This document shows, one piece after another, positions 1 to 12,045 of a stretch of 64,000 bases of DNA. This stretch comes from Mesodorylaimus sp. YZB2_4 (lineage: Eukaryota > Nematoda > Enoplea > Dorylaimida > Dorylaimidae). The notes under the pieces are model-generated. The model saw only the letters and a list, made by a program, of their open reading frames with translations. It ran no database searches and had not been told where the DNA came from. A program made the position numbers and the translations under genes. The stretch lies in NCBI GenBank assembly GCA_030248295.1, contig JASANH010000601.1, positions 1-64,000 of the forward strand. Reading direction: 5' to 3'. How positions within the stretch are numbered: position 1 is the stretch's first letter; every line of letters starts with the position of its first letter.

Positions 1-609
1 TTTCAAAAGTTTATAATGTTGAAAAGCGGCCCTAACAGCCGAGAATCCGCGAAAAAACAAGCTGGGGCATACAGTACGTCACATTTGTTTCAAGAAATGA
101 CATTTTTGTAACCATACATATTTGACTACTGTAGATCGAAATCGAAAATAATAATAGGCAATCGGGCTGCGAGCACCCCGCTTGATCATATGAGCGCGCC
201 GAAAAGCTCATGAGGGAACATTGTTTGAGTTGTTATCGCACTATAAATACTCGTGAGTCAGAAAGGAGCGCTACTTGGCTCCAGCCCGATGAGCTACTGT
301 ACTGTAGGTACATCTGAGCTTCCACAACTCCCAAGATAATAAAAAACCACTGACTTCCTCACACCTAGTTCAAGGCCAAGACCTCTCCAATCCAGACTTA
401 CTCAATGTCTCCCCCTCAGCATCGGCGGACAAGAGTTGTCGAACATGGCGCCCGAGTGCAACACAAGATTTTCCAAACCGACGGCGGCTATAACTGCCGC
501 TAACTCACACCACTTTGGACCCACTCAATTCAAAAACATCACACAAAAGATCTCTCAATCAAGGAGCCAACTCGTCACAGGTAACTGATGACGATCACGA
601 TAGCCGTTG
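1..609. other. Intergenic, no gene seen
   Basis: No reading frame, repeat or RNA gene stands out here. It lies just 3' of the minus-strand serpin and may hold its 3' UTR. Short frames overlapping 515-855 are antisense shadows of the serpin last exon. Confidence 0.5.
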
Positions 610-2719
610 TCACTCCCCACAAAATCGACCCATCACCAGCGGCACCAGAGCTGGACTCTCGACCACTACGACCCAGATGAATGGATGGTCAGCAACGAAT
701 CGCTTCAGTTGAGGGCGCACACCGCGCGATTCGATACGGGTGCACACTGGACACGGCAGATCATCCGTCATGGCTGGCTGCGTCGGATTCTCTTCTACAC
801 ACTCCGCTTGGTCGCTGGCCTGACTGGCACTCTGCTCGGAACCACTTCTGCTTAGTTCTCTCGCATTACCGCCTTTCTCCTTTTTGGTGCGAGTCTTGCT
901 GCTGTTCGACTCGCCCTTCTCCCTATCGCGTTTCTTCTTTTCTTTCTTGTTTGAGAAGCGGATTCTCGAGGAAGCCTTTCTCTTGTTCGAGGTAGACCTC
1001 GTCCTCGTCTCTGTAGTGTCACCAGTGCCGATTGTATCGGTAGCGCCTTGAATCGGCGTTTCCCCGGTCTCGCTGGTCGCTAGTTCAGCCATGTTGTTGA
1101 TGTCGCCGTCGGCAGATTTGCTTTCCTCCGACAATTCTAGCTGATCTTCAACGAGCTAGAACGAAGCAAAAGACATGCATGGTGCAAAGGTGCCAGATGG
1201 TGGTCACTTACCATGAAACATCCAGCCTGGATGACGTCTGTCAAACACGGGTTTTCGTACTGCACGTTTTTGGCCATCTTGTCTTTTTGGGCTTTTGCTT
1301 CCGGTATCTTCTGATCGTGAGTGGCTGCCAGCTTAATCGACTCTTTGGCCACGGCATCTCGTTCCCTGGAAACGAACATAGCGGGGAGTTCAGCATTTTT
1401 TGGGTCGACCAGCGCGTGCATTCCGAGGCTTTTCAGGCCTTCAGCGAAATCTTCGTACCGGTATTCCAAGGTCATCTTTGGTACGACGATCTAACAACAG
1501 GCCTAGCAGTCCAATTTAAATAAAACCATAGAATGAGCTAACTTACGCGAACTCGCTCTGGATGAATGCACTTTTGAATGCGGCCAGTGAACGTGGCGGC
1601 ATCGAACTTTCTCTCCATTATCCTCAAAATACCTCGTTCCTTTGGCAGCATGAAATAAATGGCCAGCTGCGAGGAAGACGCGGAGCTTGGCTTAAGAGGA
1701 AGGCGAAGAAGTTGAAATTCGCCGTCCTCGTGGTAATAGTAGCAGAAATCGGTTTCGTCCTCTTCGCAGGTGTGCAGCATTGGCAGATTAGGGATCAGTT
1801 TTCGCCCGTCGTAGCTCAGGAAAGGATGGCCGGTCGAGGAAACGTTTTCTGGGTGGAAGCCTCTCTCCATTTGGCAACGCAGCCCACACACATTGGCCAA
1901 AACGAAACAAGGGTCGGCTTTGTTCAGAAAGAACGTCTGCATCTTCTTCTCCACGTGCTCGTACAAAGGGCGCTCCATACAGCTGACTACGCGTTTGGCC
2001 CAAGCGTTCAGCTCGTTCATGACTTGGTCTCGGTTGTTTGAGTGCTTGTCAAACGCCACCATTTCCATTACTTTTCCTGAACTCTGGTTGATAGACTCGA
2101 AAGTTTGAAGGTATTTGGGGCAAAAGAGGTCCATTTGCTTTTTGGGGGAATAGAGTCGCACGCCGATCTGCCAGCCGTGGCCGTCGAGCGCCTGTGGAGA
2201 AACAGTGGCGACAAGAAGGTGCAGGGCTTCTTCGACGATGCTTTCGGGCAGCGTGGGAAAGAGGACAGTCTGCATTTGAGTTCGGGTGACGTGTTTGGCC
2301 GCTTCGTAGTAGGGATCGAATGATATTTGGAGAGCCGATGGGAATGTGAGAAATGTCTTGCCGGCCTGAATTGCGCCGCGCCAACGATACACATTCAGGG
2401 CGAAGGCAAAGCAAGATCTGCAAGCACCTCGAATAAAGCCGTAAAATCGAAATGAAGACACTTACGTAGACTGAAGAGAAATCGAGATCGGCTGCCTTGA
2501 TGGCAGCGGAAGAGACGCGGTTTCCGAGTGTGTGCCCGCTTTGCTAGCTTCTTTGCCTGTTCTCGCCGAGTCCTCCAAGTTTGGTTGTTGTCGCCAGCAG
2601 CAGGTGCAGACCAAGAAGGCGAACACGAGAGTCGAGAAGGCAATGATAGTCGGCATGAATGGCGCAAACGAACTGTCAGCAGGAAAATCGAGAGAGGAGT
2701 CCAGTCTCAAGGGAGCCAT
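610..2719 (-). CDS. Serpin with N-terminal membrane segment and very long charged reactive-loop insert
   Basis: Four exons join in phase: 2719-2466, 2417-1547, 1490-1212 and 1155-610, giving 649 codons plus stop. Residues about 22-42 form a hydrophobic segment (signal anchor or signal peptide) followed by a Cys-Cys pair. Exons 2 and 3 carry the serpin fold: an FALNVYR start, a shutter-like FPSALQISF, a CGLRCQMERGFHP stretch after helix F, and VVPKMTLEYRYEDFAEGLKSLG, the family's hPkF..y.l...L..LG block. The last exon ends in FVADHPFIW and GRFCG, matching the serpin C-terminal signature. Between the hinge (near residue 477) and ADHPF (near residue 623) lie about 145 residues rich in Lys, Arg, Glu, Ser and Thr, where ordinary serpins have about 30. 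Every junction has a GT-AG intron in the right phase. Whether it still inhibits proteases is unknown. Confidence 0.85.
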
Positions 2720-3650
2720 GGCGCAAGACGTGCGTAGGTCGTCAGAATGTTCGAATGAGAGAGGGATTTAACGAAAGACGGTCTGTTTATGCAGCGTAAA
2801 GTGAACCCATTACCCACTGCATTACCTGAAAACAATCGCACAAACACAATGTAGCTATGCGCGCTTGTGAGCAAATACGCAGATGTGGCAAGTGTCTGCC
2901 GCTGTGGCTTATCATTATGATCATATTCTCTTTACACTCGAGCACCTTCGGCGCACTCAGATTTTAAAAACAACAAGATGGTATCGGGCGATTTAAGAAA
3001 ACTTGATTATTTTGAAATCAAATATCTCGATAGCTACTGGACAGAATTTGATTATGTCTGGATATTCAAACATAATCCAAACATTTAAATATCCAAACAT
3101 AATCAAATTACATTAGAATCGATCGTCGGTCGGATTTTTCTCGACCCTCGATTCTTAGTCTCTTTTGATATTTCTTTGCTCACGAAAATTCTTAGTCGAA
3201 GTTTGGAACTAGAGCGCGATGATGTGATAATCGTCCTCCTGGACACATGACCCAAAGTGGTGTTTGTGTGAAACGAAAGTGTTGCGTTTTTTGCCTCTCA
3301 CGACTAGCACTGGCAACTGCCGTGTACGTGTACGGTACAGTATTATGGTTATTTTAGGCAGATAGGCGGATTCGGTGCACGCTTAAGCTAGTCATATCAT
3401 CTCACTTTCAATACGCGGCCATCATAGCATAGATCACACTAGATCAAGATCAAATATAAATTTGAGACGAAACTTTTGAACTTGTGATCTTGAATTATGA
3501 CGAGACTTACCTGACCTTTACTTCATACCTTTAAACAATGCAATACGCAAAGTCTGTCTCAGTCATTCACCCGCATACAAGATATCGCAGAAAACGGAGG
3601 ACTAGCACAAAGGGCCAGAATCACATGATCTCGGCACATGACACATCTCT
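2720..3650. other. Intergenic: serpin upstream region and an imperfect hairpin
   Basis: No coding frame is convincing. An inverted repeat with 22-bp arms and one mismatch lies at 3045-3066 and 3088-3109 in an AT-rich stretch. The part nearest 2720 is the presumed serpin promoter, but no clear TATA box was found. Confidence 0.5.
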
Positions 3651-4615
3651 TCAGCCTTGCCCGACCAGTCGTTCCTCAGGTTCACCTGTAGTCGCTTGCC
3701 TGTGAAGGAAGTTGATCAGGTTTCGCAGGCCCCTCAGACACGTTGCATCGATGCTATCGGCGGCATAGAAGTGAACAAAATCGACAAACGCCACTCGACA
3801 TCGTAGAGTCTCGGGTTGCTGGCAGTTGGCGATCGAATCGTAGGCGATGAGAACGGAAGGAGAAAAAAAATTCCACTTGGTCTGCGTCGATAACCATTTC
3901 TCGATTTCTTGCAATTGCGGCCGTGCACTCTCGACGATCGCCGCGGAATTCCAATCTTGATCGTCACATTTGAGGAAAATCCGCACAGCTCGACGTAACT
4001 CGGCCTCTGTCTTGTTGGTCTTGGCCGACAGACGAAGATAGGTTTCCGAATCTGGATCGTAGACTTTGCATCCATCGAGACGGAAACCGAGTCGTTCATA
4101 AAAAGGATACTTGCGCGCTCGGATCGCAATTCGCGCAGGAGTGTCACCCTTCTTGTTAACGCCTCCTAGCTTGACGTCGAGTATGTTCGGCTGTTGGAGA
4201 CCCGCCGTGAAATCATCTAGTTCGATGAAGGGATGATCGGTGCCGCCGATTTTGATCAGTTTTTTCCCGTAGTAACGAGGAATAAACGATGGCCACTTTT
4301 GTTTCCCTCCGTTTTCCTCCTTCGCCAACTCGTCATAGAATTCTGCTTCACGCTGCGAATGCTGGTATGGTAAGTGCTGAAACAGGGCAGATATAGAAAG
4401 TGATCAAACTGCGATTTACAGTATTCTCCATTCACCTTCAGAACATGCGATGTCTTCGTATCGATGAGAAGCCCAAATTTACCACCTCCTTGCGCGTGGT
4501 GATGACCGCCCGCTTGGTGAGTAAAAAACTTGTATCCTTCGGGCAATGAAATGACGGTGGATCGGGCCGTTGACAACGGAGTTTCGTCGTTGCTAGTGCA
4601 ACCACTGGCCATCAT
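3651..4615 (-). CDS. Inositol polyphosphate multikinase-like kinase (IPK family)
   Basis: Two exons, 4615-4436 and 4376-3651, join in phase to 301 residues. The start chosen is the first of two tandem ATGs. The N-terminal exon holds HQAGGH, the family's substrate-proximal HQVAGH block, and ends GLLIDTKTSHVLK, which corresponds to the nucleotide-binding strand. Exon 2 continues with REAEFYDEL, then PNILDVKLGG near residues 123-132, the PxxxDxKxG inositol-phosphate-binding motif that defines the family. KYPFYERLGFRLDGCKVY follows. VDFVH near residue 258 matches the metal-binding IDFxH motif. Family members phosphorylate soluble inositol phosphates (and PIP2) in nucleus and cytosol. At 301 residues it is shorter than human IPMK (416), mainly from a short region before VDFVH. 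An IP6K or IP3K identity is less likely but possible. Confidence 0.85.
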
Positions 4616-6834
4616 CGCCTTCTCTACGCACCGGCACCAGCAGGTCCCGCACAACTCGCTGACTAGCGGATAAGAAATGAAGGAATATTTTCGCCATGCA
4701 CAGCGTAAAGTATCTTACCCGCTCGATAAGGCGTTTTTATCTCAAACTGCAAGGATGTACATACAGTACCTACTTCTTTCGTCACATACCTTGTAATGTT
4801 AGCTTATAACTATTGCATACGGCTTGTCGGCAAGGCACAATTTTTTAACTCATGGAGAAGAATCATGCACCGTGGTTTGAACCTGGGGGGGCTCCCGATG
4901 CTTTTTATCCCACTCCATCCATCCAGCCAGATTCTTTTCAGTCGAATAGAGAAGTGCAGTGCTTACAAGTACTGTACGTGTCACGTCTGTAGGCTCGGAC
5001 CAGCGCTGCATAAGGGGAGGTCCTCTAGGGAAAACGTGTAAAATGCTTACGATCTACTTATTACATAAAAATGCCTGCTCACTTCTGTTCTATCCTTAGA
5101 AAAAATCCCAGTTTCTATTCATTTCTAATGTGATTCTAATTATGGCTACAAAGTTATGATCGCTGGTTTTGAAGCAGGACCTACAGTAGATGCGTCCATG
5201 AGTGGTTTCCTGCTGCTTGTCATTTCCTTCCTTCCAAGCACGATGTCCTCTGGAAATCAACATTCCTTTGATTACTACGCAATACAGGATACCCAGAATC
5301 GACAATGTCGAGTATAAAACAAAATATCGGGCCGTTTTTTTGCGCATAAGCTCTTGGATTACGTTGATACGTTGATTTAAAGTTTTCGATGGGACCACAT
5401 ATAATGTCGCAATTAAAAAATGGCTGACTCGGAGGCTTTAAATTGCGTAACAGCGGGCTGCGGCTCAATTTTATTTGGCCATGGCATGGTGAGATCCTTT
5501 CTATGGTGTAGTCAAGACTCATCTCTGCGGCAGGTTGGCTTATCGTTGAACCACCATTTCTGGCTATGAATACCTCGTTATTCTTCGGATTTGCTTGCGT
5601 AAAAATCGTCTTTTATTGCTCGTCATCAAAATAATGTTTGTCCGTCTTTGAAGTGTGCAAGGTCACTCGCTTCCGCCTGAAATTATTGACGAGGCATTCC
5701 AGATACACATGGACTACCTATGGATGAGGGAACATGCCCTTAGAGTTTCAGGCCGATTAACGACTGGCTATTTGGCTATTCCATTCCCACTGCCTCTAAA
5801 AGGCAGCGGCTGTACTATGTATTGTGCGTTCTGCTTCCTGCTATCATGGATTTTGACGTAAGGATTTCCTGAACATTGGCTGCCATGACCGTCGACGTGA
5901 CCTACCTGGGGGGGGGGGGGGGTTTCGGTGAGACTGCTGCCCCTTTACTGTAGAATGTCTACTGATGAGGGCGTCTTCTTGACCAGAGGGTCTGCCAGAT
6001 GGCTTTGTAGATTCCTTGGGCTTTTCATGTCTGTCGCATCTCTTAATCCATCTTCATCCACGTCCACCAGCTCTTGCCCAGGTTTCCTTACTTAAATCAG
6101 CAACGACGGCTTTGTATCAGCAAACCTGCTTGCGCTTTTTGTGGTCAACAACATCATTTATCAGCGCTTCCTGTTGTCCTGAGCGAGGAATGGAGCCAGA
6201 CGGTAGGTGGTCAGAAGGGGCAGCTCATTATGCATGTATTGGATGGTGATCGAACGGGTTTGCGATTGAGTAAACCAATTATCGCCTACGTCCTGTTGCG
6301 CACTGCCTAAGCCATTTAGTGGGTGCTCTGTGGGGATATATCTTTTGGCATCCCAGTGCTTCAGCCCGCTGCTTACGTGCACAAATCACGAGAACGATTC
6401 TAGAAGCTACAAATTGAAAAACAGAGCATCGAGCACATCGTGCCGAGGTGGATAGCGGAAACATGAAAACAAATATGTCTTTGACAAATTACCGAGCTAA
6501 CGAAAGAAGCTCATTTTTCTACCCACGCCGAGTGAGTGAGTGAGTGCCAGAGAAGACGGCTTCTATTACGCATACCAAAGAATAATGACTTCGAACCCAA
6601 ATCACCAGTGTCTATGCAAGAGATCATCCCTCACCATGAGGACGCCATTTGCCTTTGGCTTCGATTCAGTCTCGTACAACGAGCTGTAAATGAATCAAGC
6701 GCCACTTTGGACACGTGCTCAGCATGTCACGCCGGCTTGCACTGTCATCGTTTGACTTTTCGAGAATGAATTTATCAAAGAGCGAACGAGGTCGGGCTCG
6801 GAGTGAAGTGCAGTGATATGAGAGAACTTCTAGA
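4616..6834. other. Intergenic: no gene recognised; G-homopolymer
   Basis: This stretch separates the minus-strand kinase from the plus-strand GPCR. The short frames in it (for example near 5096-5522 on the minus strand) match no family known to me and show no consistent splice pattern. A poly-G run lies near 5909-5922. The last few hundred bases probably contain the promoter and 5' UTR of the GPCR. Confidence 0.4.
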
Positions 6835-8212
6835 ATGTCCATCTATGAAATGGAAGATTCGAGTTGGCCGATGCAGATGGAAATGAGACAGAAGCCGTTA
6901 TTGATCGAAGACGAAGAATGGAAACGACAATTGTACGCTGTGGTGGCACCGATCCTGGCCATATTGGGAATATGTGCTGTGCTGGTCAATGTTTATGTGC
7001 TATTGAGGTAAGTAACGTTAGCTGGGTCACATTCGCTCGGGCGGAACTTACTGATTAGATTTTAAGAGCGTGGCAGAGCTAGGGTTTGTGCCGTACTACA
7101 TGCAAGGTGCCTACAGTAGGCAATGTGTGCTCTCAAGCTGCACGCAAACGAGTGATCTTTTCTGGACAACAAGCACATGTGTGGCATCTGGAAACTTTTT
7201 TAGCGGCTTTTATTTGAAACGTTCCGCTTCAGTCAATCTATGGTTCAGTTTGAGTCTAGCAGCAGTGGATACTTACAGCGCTACAATGATCGTGATCAAC
7301 TTATTCTTACAAAGTTATTTACCGACCGTGGTTGGCAAGGAACCAAATCCTTGCGCACTAATCGTGGCCGAAATGCTACGTCTCGGCGGTCTGGTCTCAT
7401 CTGTGTTGCATCTGTTGGCGTTGGCATTCACTCATTTTTTGGGTGTCCTCTATCCCCTCCGCCAGCTATCTTGGATTGCGGCCAGAAAAGGGCGCGTATT
7501 CGTTCTGCTTCTTCTTTGGCTATGCCCATTGGCAGCACTGCTAATCTCAATGTCAGTGGTACCAGACCAGGCATTTTTAGCGAGCGAATGTCGTAATTTG
7601 ACATTTCCATCTCAATTTCCATTTCGGGCAACAGTATCGATGGCCGTGGCATTGCCCATGTTGGTCACATTCGTATTCTATTTCGCCATTCTCTGGCAAT
7701 TAAAAAAGAATGATCGCGATCCCGTGCTCAGAGATGCGAGGCCGACCAGGCAAAATAAAAAATTACTGGTTACTATGATCCTGTTCATGGGCACGTTCTT
7801 AATTGGATGGTTCCCAAGTCTCCTCTTGTACTTTCTCTACTGCGAGGATTGCCCCTTGAAACCGGCCAGTTTCCATATAAAGACAGTGACTGCAGTGGCC
7901 GTATCTGTACAGATACTTATTATTCTGAAACTGTTCCTGAATCCAATCGTCTATGCTTTGAGGATTGGGGAACTAAGATCAGCGCTGTGCAAGCTAAATA
8001 AAAGACTATTTGGCGTCCAGTTCTTCTCGCCAGATCATCAGTATAGTTCGAGTGCGCCGACACAGCAGTGTCGTTTTTCACGTCCATCGCAGACTACAGG
8101 AAGAGATGATTGTTGGGCTAGTTGCACTGGACAATCCAAAGCGGATAGGAAAACCGAGCCTGATTTGATAACTGTGGAGAGACAACAAATGTTGGTGCGA
8201 TTTGACGAATGA
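6835..8212 (+). CDS. Class A (rhodopsin-like) GPCR with degenerate DRY motif
   Basis: Two exons, 6835-7007 and 7204-8212, join in phase 2 to 393 residues. Exon 1 encodes a short acidic N terminus and TM1 (YAVVAPILAILG..VLVNVYVLL). Exon 2 encodes TM2 to TM7: TM2 near NLWFSLSLAAVDTYSA, TM3 near VSSVLHLLALAFTHFLGVLYPL, TM4 near VFVLLLLWLCPLAALL, TM5 near VSMAVALPMLVTFVFYFAILW, TM6 near LLVTMILFMGTFLIGWFP and TM7 ending in NPIVY, the NPxxY motif. Where the family has (D/E)RY at the end of TM3 this protein reads THF, so the key arginine is replaced by histidine. The intracellular tail is about 90 residues, rich in Ser and Thr. A frame running upstream from 7070 is open but is intron sequence. The ligand cannot be inferred. 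Confidence 0.8.
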
Positions 8213-8320
8213 CGACAGAGAGAGACAGCGCAAAAGATAACCTTGGCTTGTGTCTTTGCATGCGTGGATGCGATTACTGTACGGTAGTTTGTTCCTCTGG
8301 CCTGCGGCCTGGGCGTGTAC

Positions 8321-8326
8321 AATAAA
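8321..8326 (+). terminator. Poly(A) signal AATAAA of the GPCR
   Basis: A canonical AATAAA lies about 110 bases after the GPCR stop codon on the same strand. Confidence 0.6.
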
Positions 8327-8968
8327 GCCTAAGCCTCTTAGATTGAAACGCCTTATTTGAAATCACTTGCTAGTAACTTCTTATTCTCATGCCAAGCCCA
8401 TTTTCTAAAGTCAATATGCGCCTCCCAGAGCCTTTGATGCTCTCGCTAAATCAGCCTGGCAGAACAGACCTCATCTCCAGAAAATCAGCTAAGAACAAGT
8501 CTGTAGTCAGAAAACACCATTTCGCCTTGAAGAACATAGGCCTAGCAGACCTGTCTGGCTGGCTTTCTAGCACTAATTAGAAGCACGTGTGCACTGGCGC
8601 ACACCCAGCGGGCAAAAACTGCAGGGACTTGCGGAATTACTGGAAATGTCTTAGGAGCCATGACACGAGTGAGTCCTGCAGGAAGAACACATATGTAGAT
8701 AATAAAGTCAAAAAACGTGCGCCTACATAGTTTTGGTTGACTGGCAAAAGGGCGTCATTGTTTCTTATTGCAACTTATTGTTAGTATGATGACAAGGAAA
8801 AAATTGTGATTACAGATAGAGGTCAGTTAGCTGCAGATGTTTCAAGTAAAATTACGTTTTTGCGAAAAAGAGGCTACCTTGCTATTTGGTATTTTACTTC
8901 TTATCCAAACACATGACTGCGCACTCAACGGATAAGCGACATCGCAATATAAAACAAAGCAGATAAAG
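8327..8968. other. Spacer between GPCR and LINE remnant
   Basis: No gene seen. The part nearest 8840-8968 is probably the 3' UTR of the adjoining minus-strand LINE remnant. Confidence 0.4.
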
Positions 8969-9800
8969 TCAATCAAAACTAATCTTTTCGATGGCGTCAC
9001 GAAAACCACATAGAGGCAACGAAGCAACATCATGCGATAAATCATTCCACATCTGAATGCACGAGTAATTAAAACATGGCTTATAACTCTGGAAATCATG
9101 TCGAGGCTTGATCAAAGAATGTGGCTCATTCAGTCTGGCACTTGTTCGAGCACCAGACTCAGATTTGTGAACAAAAAATTTGTTAGGATAGTCATGAAAT
9201 CCACAATAATATTTATAAAACTGGAACAATTTAAGACGCTTTTTACGGGAAAAAAGGGAGCACCGGTTCGCTTTAGATAAAGCTTCATCGTACGAAACAT
9301 TCCAATTTCTCAAAACCAATCTAAGCGCAAAAAGTTGTGCCCTTTCATATTCGGGGATATCTTTTTTTAGAACTGGATCCCAAGCCACTGACCTAATATA
9401 GCTCTCGTCGACAGCTTTCAGACTTTCTGATAAAACATGCCTGCCAAATTTCCTATTCAATGATACTAATATCGAGTTGGCTCTCTTGAAACGTGCCCAG
9501 AAAATTTGAGATCAGAAGAAAAAAGCACGCCTAAGTACTTTACCTTACTAGTCACCGACAGTTTTTGACCATTCAAAAAAAACAAAAATTTTACCCAAAT
9601 CCGGAGCGGCACCATAACGAAAAACCATAACCTGAGTTTTCGATACATTAAAACTTAATCCGGTCAACGTCAACGAAAAGTCAACGTTGACGTTGACTTT
9701 TGCTCGCCTGGACGCTGACCTTTCCTCTTCTATCATCAGCACGTCAGGAGCGGCCGCTGTGTTAAAACAGAATGTGGCGTATGAATAACAGGATGGCTGC
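8969..9800 (-). mobile_element. Non-LTR retrotransposon (LINE) remnant, C-terminal part of reverse transcriptase ORF
   Basis: Read on the minus strand, three frames follow one another. About 9800-9660 encodes LSFNVSKTQVMVFRYG, the xxKT.vMvF motif typical of jockey/CR1-type reverse transcriptases. About 9600-9500 encodes VTSKVKYLGVLFSSDLKF, the conserved YLG block. 9460-8969 encodes a 163-residue segment ending MWNDLSHDVASLPLCGFRDAI, the usual C-terminal WNxLP..v element. At least two frame changes and the absence of the YADD core show a 5'-truncated, dead copy. The exact clade cannot be told. Confidence 0.7.
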
Positions 9801-10340
9801 TCTAGCACAGTACTCACGATCAGACAGAGCGCCCCAAATACGCGAGCTGATCTAATGTCAGCATCAAAATCACAATGTCACTCGCATGAAGGATTGAATG
9901 CCATTCCTGCCATGGGCAGCAAGGCATAATTTTCGTTGTGCGCTCATTTCATGATCCCCAGCTCCAGCTCTACCTTCGCCCTTGATCTCATTACCTGCAA
10001 CATTTGAAATAAAGTATGCATGCATCTGCATGCTGGAATTTTTTGTTGCGTTTATTTTTTTAAAAACTTATGATGGCGTAATCATTCTGATTGAATCTGT
10101 TGTGCAGTATAGCCAATATAATTACACCCTCGCTTGGTTGCGTCCTCGGACTAACTTTTCATGAATGAAGGCACATCGAATAGCGCAAGAATAGTTGTTG
10201 ATGCCTTTGGTTTCATCGAAACATTTCATATTGCATACATTTCTATCCTGCAGAATCCAGAAAACTGCAACTCCTGCAATTCCTTCCCCGTCCCCTTGCG
10301 TAATGGGAAGCAAGGCCTTGTTCCGTGACAGACACATGGA
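9801..10340. other. Spacer, no gene seen
   Basis: No supported coding or repeat feature; the short frames are not conserved-looking. Confidence 0.4.
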
Positions 10341-10450
10341 CTGTTCAGCGGCCGCGGTGGTGGAGCGGTTTGGCGTTCGTCTCTACGTACGTATTGCTTG
10401 GGAGCAAGTGGCTGGACTCGTCTCGTCCCAGGTTTAATCCACGGTGATGT
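10341..10450 (+). repeat. tRNA-derived SINE-like sequence, copy 1
   Basis: The segment contains TGGAGCGGTTTGGCG, resembling a tRNA A box, and about 75 bases later AGGTTTAATCC, resembling a B box. The segment TATTGCTTGGGAGCAAGTGG also occurs, diverged, near 13563 with a better B box. Both copies sit just 3' of PP1-like pseudogene sequence, so they may have been duplicated together with it. Confidence 0.45.
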
Positions 10451-10784
10451 TGGTCGTGGATCACGCGAACTTCCACCCTCGTCACTTACGTTTCGCTCTC
10501 CGCGCTGAAGATACTGCTTTTGGCCATCGGTTTTCTGACCGCGAGTGAACTCACAATTAGTTCCGTGGTTTCAAAACCGAACAGCTCCAACTCTGAAAGA
10601 TTTCTAAACGACTCGTCTTACTCCACATTTGTGCGCCTCGCGATGTGACTGCCCCTCCTGCACGACGGCACGCTTATCAGAGGCAGTGGGCTCACGTATC
10701 TCGATCTGTCATACAAGGCACATCAACCAGCCGTGGCCATCTTCATTCCACACAGTGTATCCCAAACACTCCACCAGACACAGA

Positions 10785-12045
10785 TCACAGCACGACACAC
10801 TTGCACGAAGGACATTGATCACTCGACTCGATCACAGTCCCAATCTTCCTCCGATCACCCTTCACATGCCTTTCAGAACGGTCACGTTGGCTTTGAGCTG
10901 CCCCTTTTCGATCGTCACCACCGCAGCGTAGTTGTTGAATTCGCCCCCCGTAGTTCGGTGCACTGAAGACGGTCATGCACTGGAAGTCGTCGCCGAAGAC
11001 TTTGAACCCTTCCTTGAAGACCTGAAACGGAATGGTTAGTGAGGGCGTATTGATAGGGCGGCCAACTCATGCTTACTTGGTGCGCGCGGATGATGCAGTC
11101 GATTTCGTGGCGCGACAGGAAGTCGTTGAGGGCGTCCAAACCGAACTGATGTCCGAGGCCGCGAGGATTGGGTGCGATACCTGAAACACGCGAGGAATGG
11201 CCCTGACTCGGAGATCGACCAGATCATCAACTCACCGTCGATGTCTTCGGATGGATCGGACCAGAGGAGCTCGGCCACCACTTTGTTGTCCCGTATCGAC
11301 TCGATTGGCATGGGCAGGTTCCGAATGTCGTCCAAACTACGCAGTCTCGCCGTGCATGCAGAGGGCTCGACCATTCAGCAACGCGGCCACGGGCATCCAC
11401 GTGAACACCTCCTGAAAGGGGAGTGTTGTCCTGTCCAGTAGTAGCGAGCGCAGGCACTTACGTTGAACTCCAGCCACAGCTGCTCGCTGAATCGAGTCGT
11501 GACCTCCTCGTGGAAGCCGTAGAACTTGTTGATCTCCTTCGCCTCGTGGTTGCCTCACAGCAGGTGGACGAACCTCCGGTGAAACACCTTCATGGCAAAC
11601 AGCAGGCACACCACCTCGACGCTGCGGTGTCGTCTGTCCACGTAGTCGCCTGAAATTCGGACTTTGAAGCGCTTGAAGGGATTACGAATGAAAGTGGGTA
11701 CTTACCTAGAAACAGGTACCTCTGCTCCCTCGGCCAGCCGAGAGTGTGGAAGATTCGCAGCAGGTCTCTGTATTGACCGTGAATGTCAACGCAGATGGAT
11801 CGGCGCTTCGACTTCGATCAAGGCCGCCGGTTCCTGCTTGAGCACCTTCTTGACTGCGGCGAGCAGGGTCGAGATTTCTGACGCCAGCAACGGGTTCTTC
11901 TTGAGTTTCGATGGATTCATTAGCCGATCGATCAGGCTGCTGAAGAAAACCAGCTTTCCGTCCACCCTTGAAGTGCTCGCGGTTTTCATTCTCAGCCGAC
12001 CGACAGGGGCCAACCACACCGACCGATGTCGACGAGCGGGCATTC
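10785..12045 (-). pseudogene. PP1-type serine/threonine phosphatase pseudogene, copy 1
   Basis: On the minus strand the order follows the PPP family: SSLIDRLMNPSKL and a helix ending [25 protein letters not shown] (from GDIHGQ); [16 protein letters not shown] (from GDYVDRG); GNHEAKEINKFYGFHEE (from RGNHE); MPVAALLNGRALCMHG; LRSLDDIRNLPMPI and LLWSDPSEDI; IIRAHQ; and TVFSAPNYGG. Exon-like blocks are split at typical sites, so this was a spliced gene rather than a retrocopy. Lesions: one extra base just before VDIHGQ, TGA (11557-11555) at the arginine of RGNHE, Gly to Arg in DYVDRG, and a frame change just after LCMHG. The catalytic core is therefore broken. Confidence 0.8.

Noticed and set aside
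7240..7596. 118-codon frame overlapping the GPCR
   Set aside because: Alternative-frame shadow of the TM2-TM4 coding region.
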